Shown here piece by piece: positions 46,701 to 64,000 of a stretch of 64,000 nucleotides of DNA. The position numbers and the translations under genes are program-made. Under the pieces are notes generated by a model that searched no databases, had not been told where the DNA came from, and worked only from the letters and a program-made list of their open reading frames with translations. The stretch's first letter is position 1; every line of letters starts with the position of its first letter. The stretch is from Pagrus major (taxonomy: Eukaryota; Chordata; Actinopteri; Spariformes; Sparidae): NCBI RefSeq assembly GCF_040436345.1, contig NC_133223.1:13087613-13151612 (forward strand), read 5' to 3'.

Positions 46701-49331
46701 GTCAGTGACTTGATTTTGAGTGGTTAAGAAGGAGACCTACAATCATCTCCTGCTGTTACCACACCTCAGGTGGACCCTAACTGTGTGAGTAGGAGAGTGT
46801 TTGTTGGCCGGGAACCGATTTATGAGATTATGCTAACTAACCCTAACCCTAACTGTGAAATCCAGGCTTAAGTTGTGTTAATAACATTACGGCACCTTGA
46901 GAACTCACTATAAACAAGCTCAGACAAAACATAACATTGTATACTGAGAGATTATGATCAAATATTAGCTGTTATTAGTCATTTGACCTAATTCCTGCAG
47001 AACAAATAACTTAGCAGGATAAACAAGAAAAATGTTGGAATGTTGTCTATTTATCATATTATTACTCCTGAGTAGTAATAATAATATTATAGTGAGTCAC
47101 TCCTAATTTTGACTTGGAAATGGTGACTTTTCATCAACACTCACTATTTACACATGGTGTGACTGAGCACCACCCATTTGATGTAGCGGTCCAACCAAAA
47201 CAACATACATCCAGGGTTTGAATATTTGACTTAAAGGAGAAGTTCATCCAAAAATGAAAATTCAGTCATTATCTACTCAACCCCATGTCGATGGAAAGTC
47301 AGCTGAAGTTTTGTAGTCCACAAACATTTCTGGATCTTCACCTCAAAACAGCGTTGCAGCATTCTCCTAAACAACTGAAGTAGTTGAGGACTTGTTTTAA
47401 AACATTCAAAATGGGGGAAAAAACATATAGTGGCTCCAAACAGCTTGTCCGGTGTAATCCAAGTAGCCGGCAGCTGCAAATCCCAAACTGATTTGAAAAG
47501 ATGCTATTCCCCCCCGACGCGTGCTCAAGCTTGTGCACTCACTTCAAAAAGGGTTCATCCTAACGCTTTTAGCTTAGCAGCTACAGTGAAGATTGCTGTT
47601 TTAAAAGGGGTGTGAATGACACCTTGAGTCCCCTCTACTTCACTTATCTAAGAAAATGTACTCCAGCGTTGTTGTGCTGTGAAGTTACAGAAATGTTTTA
47701 TGAAACCTGACTTTCCATTCAGCATGGGGTTGAGTAGATAATGACTATAATTTCATTTTTGGGTGAATGTATCCTTTTATGTATATGCATTAAAGGGTAA
47801 CTACAACAATTTAACACATTAATGTGTGTTAAAGCTGCTGTATGTATTGTCGTCATTTTAGCTAACTTCCTGTCCGTTTTGCAGTTAACGATCTCCTCCC
47901 TCTTCTCTACATCAACACACTTGCAGGACTCCTTTCTACTTTTCGAGGCAGCTCTCTTTGCCTCTTTCTTTTCTTTAAGTGTTTTCATCACTTGGCCTGT
48001 TTGTTGGTATAAGCCGTCAACGGGAGTGCTGGAATTGGTTGCTTTTCCTGTTCTACCATTGCTGGTGTAGGTGCCAGAACAGTACGATCCTGCTCTCAGC
48101 ACCGCCTCTCAGAGTTTTCTGTCCTGATTGAATAAAGTGGGCAGGGATACTAGAAAATGTCTTTATTCTTTCACTGCATGAGCAGGGAGAGGAGAGACGT
48201 GGGTTACTGTCCAAACACTCTACAGCAGTGATGACTGTTGGAATACAGCGATATTGAGCACTCATTTTAACAAGAAAATAACCCTTACAGCAGCAAACGG
48301 CTCTTGGGGCCTACTACTGCATATGTGAAAAAGGTAGTATGCCTTTTGTTGCTCCAGAGGAAGCTGCATGTAATCTGATAAATTGCCTTCAGTGATTTCA
48401 CTCAGTGACTAAGTTGCATTGTGGGTAATGTAGGTGCCAGGTTTTGAAAAGGAAGACCAATTTGGGGAATAAAAAAGGTGATATCTCTTGTTCTGCAGTA
48501 TGGATTTTGATCATTGTTTTTTTAAAACTGTCCAGCAAAATCAACAGTCCAATGCTGGACCAGTGGACTACTTTTCAAATCCAGGTGCCTACATTAATCA
48601 CACTGCAACTTAGGGCACACTCACTCTTGGCCCAGTTGCTCTGTACCGTGCCAAAGCACAATTGTCCGTCCTGCCCTGCACTCACATCGCTCCGGCTGCA
48701 ACAAAGCCTGAGGACAGTTACCTCTTGTGCATACATCATCACATCGTAGTGCAGTCACAGCACAATGGATAACAACACAGAGAACATGACAAACGACTGA
48801 CTTTTTTGTGGCTTTGTTTCGGTCATAGACGGCCCTCTCACATTCCTGGATTTCTTGAGTATGCAAGGCGGCATAATATGCATGATTATACTTCATATCC
48901 ACATTGCGTACCCGTGCTTGTGCTCATGCATGAGCAACTGTACTGTGTTGAACACACACCTCTTCCAACCACTTTATCAGATTATGCAGCTTCCTGTGTA
49001 GCTACAGAAGGCTTTATACTACTTTTTCACATCTGCAGTAGAACTGCTCAACACCTGTAAACACACTTTAATGTGGAAAATTGGTGGAATTACCCTTTAA
49101 CTTAAAAAAATACTGAAACAGGGATATGCACAATACATGTGATGTGATCTTGTTTCTTTATGTTTTAACTTAAAGTCTTCTAATAGTAACAATCTGTTTG
49201 AAGGTTTAACACAGTGTCTTTCTCTTGTTTCAGTGGATGACAGTGCCATCTTAGACTGCCAGTTTAGTGACTTCTACCACACAGCTCCACAAGGATTTGA
49301 GAAGATCCTGTTCGAACAACAAATCTTCTGA
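40612..49331 (+). CDS. spryd7: SPRYD7 (SPRY domain-containing protein 7), complete, 5 exons
   Basis: Join 40612..40717, 41839..41955, 42355..42521, 45262..45364 and 49234..49331. All introns are GT-AG and all phases fit. The product has 196 residues, the same length as human SPRYD7 (C13orf1, CLLD6), and is very close to it along its length: a Cys-rich N-terminus (CCLGCC at 7-12), GGTGHIPLKEM, then a SPRY domain over most of residues 30-190 (RRICGTGGCLA, NKSYFEFKIQSTG, GIGVATQKVNL, NNEEKNRLPANS, YLNGKNMHCPASGIRGT) and the ending GFEKILFEQQIF. SPRY domains are protein-binding beta-sandwich folds; the partner and role of this one are poorly known. The ATG at 40612 has A at -3 and G at +4; a second in-frame ATG at 40621 is in weaker context. 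Introns 1 and 4 hold repeats. It is divergent from TRIM13, with KPNA3 next downstream. Confidence 0.97.
41460..41790 (-). repeat. 'GATTA.TCGATTA'-family repeat in SPRYD7 intron 1
   Basis: 'gataagtcaattggccgatc', 'aatcaatccgaaacaattctgataatt' and 'tttgtttccagcttcaggtgtgaggaattgctgc' are the reverse complement of the teleost family also seen near 29815-30090. Confidence 0.55.
41839..41955 (+). CDS. spryd7: SPRYD7 exon 2
   Basis: Acceptor TGTTGCAG, donor ACTG|GTAAGT, 117 nt, phase 1 to 1. It codes the start of the SPRY domain (GTDVVIVKSGRRICGTGG, KSYFEFKIQST). Confidence 0.95.
42355..42521 (+). CDS. spryd7: SPRYD7 exon 3
   Basis: Acceptor TGTTTAG, donor TTGTG|GTAAGT, 167 nt, ending in phase 0. 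It codes GVWGIGVATQKVNLNQ to LPQEGDIV. Confidence 0.95.
42522..45261 (+). other. spryd7: SPRYD7 intron 3
   Basis: A 2.7 kb intron with no internal exon that I can support. 44520-44660 has AT-rich words typical of a decayed repeat ('cgatttcaattctaaatc'). Confidence 0.6.
45262..45364 (+). CDS. spryd7: SPRYD7 exon 4
   Basis: Acceptor TTCCTCAG, donor TATG|GTAAGT, 103 nt. It codes GITYDHVELNLYLNGKNMHC to FPVVY. Confidence 0.95.
47231..47780. mobile_element. Non-autonomous TIR element (MITE-like), 550 bp
   Basis: The left end TTAAAGGAGAAGTTCATCC and the right end reverse complemented (AAAAGGATACATTCACCC) begin long inverted repeats of about 70 bp. Both arms share 'aaaaatgaaa', 'agtcattatctactcaacccc' and 'tggaaagtcag'. 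There is no transposase frame inside. The left flank is TTAA; the right has TTTAT, so the target site is only roughly preserved. The family 'aaagg.taagttcacccaaaaatga' is widespread in teleosts. Confidence 0.75.
47790..49100. mobile_element. TTAA-flanked TIR element, 1.3 kb
   Basis: TTAA|AGGGTAACTAC on the left and GGAATTACCCT|TTAA on the right are inverted, and the arms extend about 45 bp ('acacattaatgtgtgtta' against 'ccacattaaagtgtgttt'). TTAA sits exactly at both borders, as expected for a TTAA target duplication. The interior holds a separate palindromic core at 48410-48610 and no recognisable transposase. Part of the family recurs in KPNA3 intron 7. Confidence 0.75.
48335..48625. repeat. 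Foldback core, copy A
   Basis: The arm 'gtgactaagttgcattgtgggtaatgtaggtgcc.ggttttgaaaag' (from 48411) is repeated inverted as 'cttttcaaatccaggtgcctacatta..cacactgcaacttag' (to 48614). A hairpin with arms of about 50 bp could form. Copy B is at 63030-63310. Confidence 0.7.
49234..49331 (+). CDS. spryd7: SPRYD7 exon 5, coding part with stop
   Basis: Acceptor CTTGTTTCAG; codes VDDSAILDCQFSDFYHTAP to FEQQIF, then TGA at 49329-49331. The exon continues as the 3' UTR. Confidence 0.95.
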
Positions 49332-50475
49332 AGAAACACTTCAGCTTCAGCCCCGCTTTACATTGTCATCCCCCCTGTATATCTCATAGCAACCTCCGTG
49401 ACACTACAGTTCGACCTTGATCGGATTTTATGATTACATGTGGCTTGAACGCCTCGTTTTGTTTCCCGTGATTACTCTGTCTCTGCTGCTGTGATGGCTT
49501 TACTGATGCCGGAGTATTCTTGAAGAAGTGGGTATTTCTTATCAATGGTCGGCTCTGATGGGCTGTTAAGAGTCTGTGCTGATGGAAAACTGTCAAACCA
49601 TTACCTTGTGTCAGTGGTAATCACCCCGTATTAACTGAAACACTTTGAATTGCTGCTTACATTCTCGATCTGTGTGTAGATGCTGGACAGTGGATGTAAT
49701 GGTAAAATGTTCCCATTGTTCAAGATCAGACGCCATGTTTTGTTGTCATTTCTTCATACATACATGTAATCCCCTAAATGCCACACTGACATCCCAGCAT
49801 ACGCCCCTTTATTTATTTGTATTTATTTGAGTCACAGATCAAAGTGACATGTTTCTTTGGTTTGACAAAGCATGAATGTTTTCTTTTCTTTTGGCCAGAG
49901 AGTTTGAGGACTGATGAAGGATCAATGGAGGTCAACACTGACGCATCACAGCATTTTAAATTGCCTTCTTCAATTAAAAATACAATTCAAAGCTGAGACA
50001 TTGCAACACTTTATAATTCATGTCACAGACATGGTTTGAAATCCTGACTCCAGTAAAGCAGTACACATTCCAGGTCGCAGCCAGTGTCTGAGGTCAACTT
50101 TTCGCTGAGGGGTGCTGAAAAGAAAACATTTTCCAAAGTGAAATATTTCTTAAATGGCTGCCACCAACATTTATCAGGATTGATTCCTAAATCATTGTAA
50201 CGAACAGCCCTTTAGTTTCCCCCACTTCAACCTTTATGGTGTATTTTATTCTAAATATCAGAATATTACCTGAGCTGGTGCTGCTTGTCTCTGATTAGAG
50301 ATTTAAGGTTAAAAATGTCAATCTGTTGTGTTGTATTGGCATTGCATATCCGCTGCTGAAGTGTGACAGTCAGATATTTCAAAGTGCTCGTCTTTGTTTG
50401 CACTAATGATGTTATTGTACAAGCAAATCCAAAATATTGTTGATTCATTAAACTTTTGTGTCTGGAGGCATACTT
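49332..50475 (+). other. spryd7: SPRYD7 3' UTR with three miR-15/16 seed matches
   Basis: About 1.1 kb from the TGA to an ATTAAA poly(A) signal at 50447-50452. TGCTGCT, the 7-mer complementary to bases 2-8 of miR-15a and miR-16, occurs at 49484-49490, 49651-49657 and 50279-50285 (the last as GTGCTGCT, also matching base 9). A GCTGCT 6-mer lies near 50351. An earlier ATTAAA near 49974 could give a shorter 3' UTR that keeps the first two sites. Confidence 0.7.
50447..50452 (+). terminator. spryd7: SPRYD7 poly(A) signal ATTAAA
   Basis: ATTAAA followed by 'cttttgtgtctgg', a GT-rich downstream element. It lies about 360 bp before the KPNA3 start codon. Confidence 0.55.
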
Positions 50476-50810
50476 CTCTCAGAGTCCTGTCATGTTTTTT
50501 AAAGCCGTTTATTCACTCTTACCTGCAAAAAACAAAATGACCACTGAGCTGCACAGCTGTCACGTCTGAGGACGTCTGTTGTGGACATTAAGTCGTGGGT
50601 GAATTTATTATTACTGCGTCGAGGGAGCCGTGGAAACCAGGACAGCCCATGCAGGAGGTATGCAGTAACTCCTCCCCTCACTCTGCGTCCTGTTACGTCC
50701 TCCTCCTCCCCCTCTCTGGAGCCAGCAGCAGCACAGGAGCTGCCGTGCCTCGTCTCTACACGGAGGAGATCCCGTAAAAAGCCGGAGTAATAGCAAAACC
50801 CCATACAGCC
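50476..50810 (+). promoter_or_regulatory. kpna3: KPNA3 promoter and 5' UTR region
   Basis: A short block between the SPRYD7 poly(A) site and the KPNA3 ATG, with C/T-rich and CpG-containing sequence ('gttacgtcctcctcctccccc') and no obvious TATA box. Open frames on both strands here (such as the minus-strand one at 50499-50891) are shadows of the GC-rich promoter. Confidence 0.6.

Positions 50811-64000
<13,190 letters not shown>

Larger units (their letters stand above)
45365..49233 (+). other. spryd7: SPRYD7 intron 4, carries two TTAA-type elements
   Basis: A 3.9 kb intron. Its 3' half is almost filled by two adjacent inverted-repeat elements (47231-47780 and 47790-49100). An (ATT)n lies at 45420-45433, and a short telomere-like 'ctaaccctaaccctaac' near 46836-46853. 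Confidence 0.65.

Noticed and set aside
46836..46853. Telomere-like ctaaccctaaccctaac
   Set aside because: Too short (about three units) to mean a telomeric insertion; common by chance or from repeats.

Overview
This window is vertebrate nuclear DNA, most likely from a spiny-rayed (percomorph-type) teleost. The genes are split into small exons with GT-AG introns, promoters are CpG-rich, microsatellites are common, and introns and intergenic DNA carry degraded Tc1, hAT-like and TTAA-type transposon relics that I recognise as fish families. There is no bacterial operon, CRISPR array or phage.

The right two thirds is the fish counterpart of human 13q14 (the DLEU2 / miR-15a/16-1 locus), in the same gene order and relative orientation as human when read as the reverse complement. 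From left to right: a probable DLEU2-like pri-miRNA promoter near 21.9-22.9 kb (+); the miR-15a and miR-16 hairpins at 33.87-34.23 kb (+); TRIM13 at 37.4-39.7 kb (-), with its whole CDS in one exon; SPRYD7 at 40.6-50.5 kb (+), five exons, complete, 196 aa; and KPNA3 (importin alpha-4) from 50.8 kb to the right edge (+), with eight complete coding exons and the first four bases of the ninth. KCNRG, which lies by TRIM13 in human, is not seen.

The left third (1-21.9 kb) has no gene I can identify. It holds fish interspersed repeats, simple repeats, a CpG-rich island (about 12.2-14.0 kb), and a weakly supported two-exon small gene or lncRNA (12.26-16.32 kb) whose parts are a strong-Kozak ATG, a GTAAGT donor, a strong acceptor and an AATAAA.

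How the genes relate: miR-15a/16 repress cell-cycle and survival mRNAs; TRIM13 is an ER-anchored ubiquitin ligase; KPNA3 carries NLS cargo into the nucleus; SPRYD7 is a poorly characterised SPRY protein. TRIM13 and SPRYD7 are divergent and share about 1 kb of upstream DNA. SPRYD7 and KPNA3 are head-to-tail, with about 360 bp between the SPRYD7 poly(A) signal and the KPNA3 ATG. The SPRYD7 3' UTR carries three 7-mer matches to the miR-15/16 seed, suggesting a local regulatory link. I found no clearly new kind of system. The best leads are that seed cluster, the small gene model, the dead Tc1 relic beside miR-15a, and the foldback and TTAA transposon relics in the introns.
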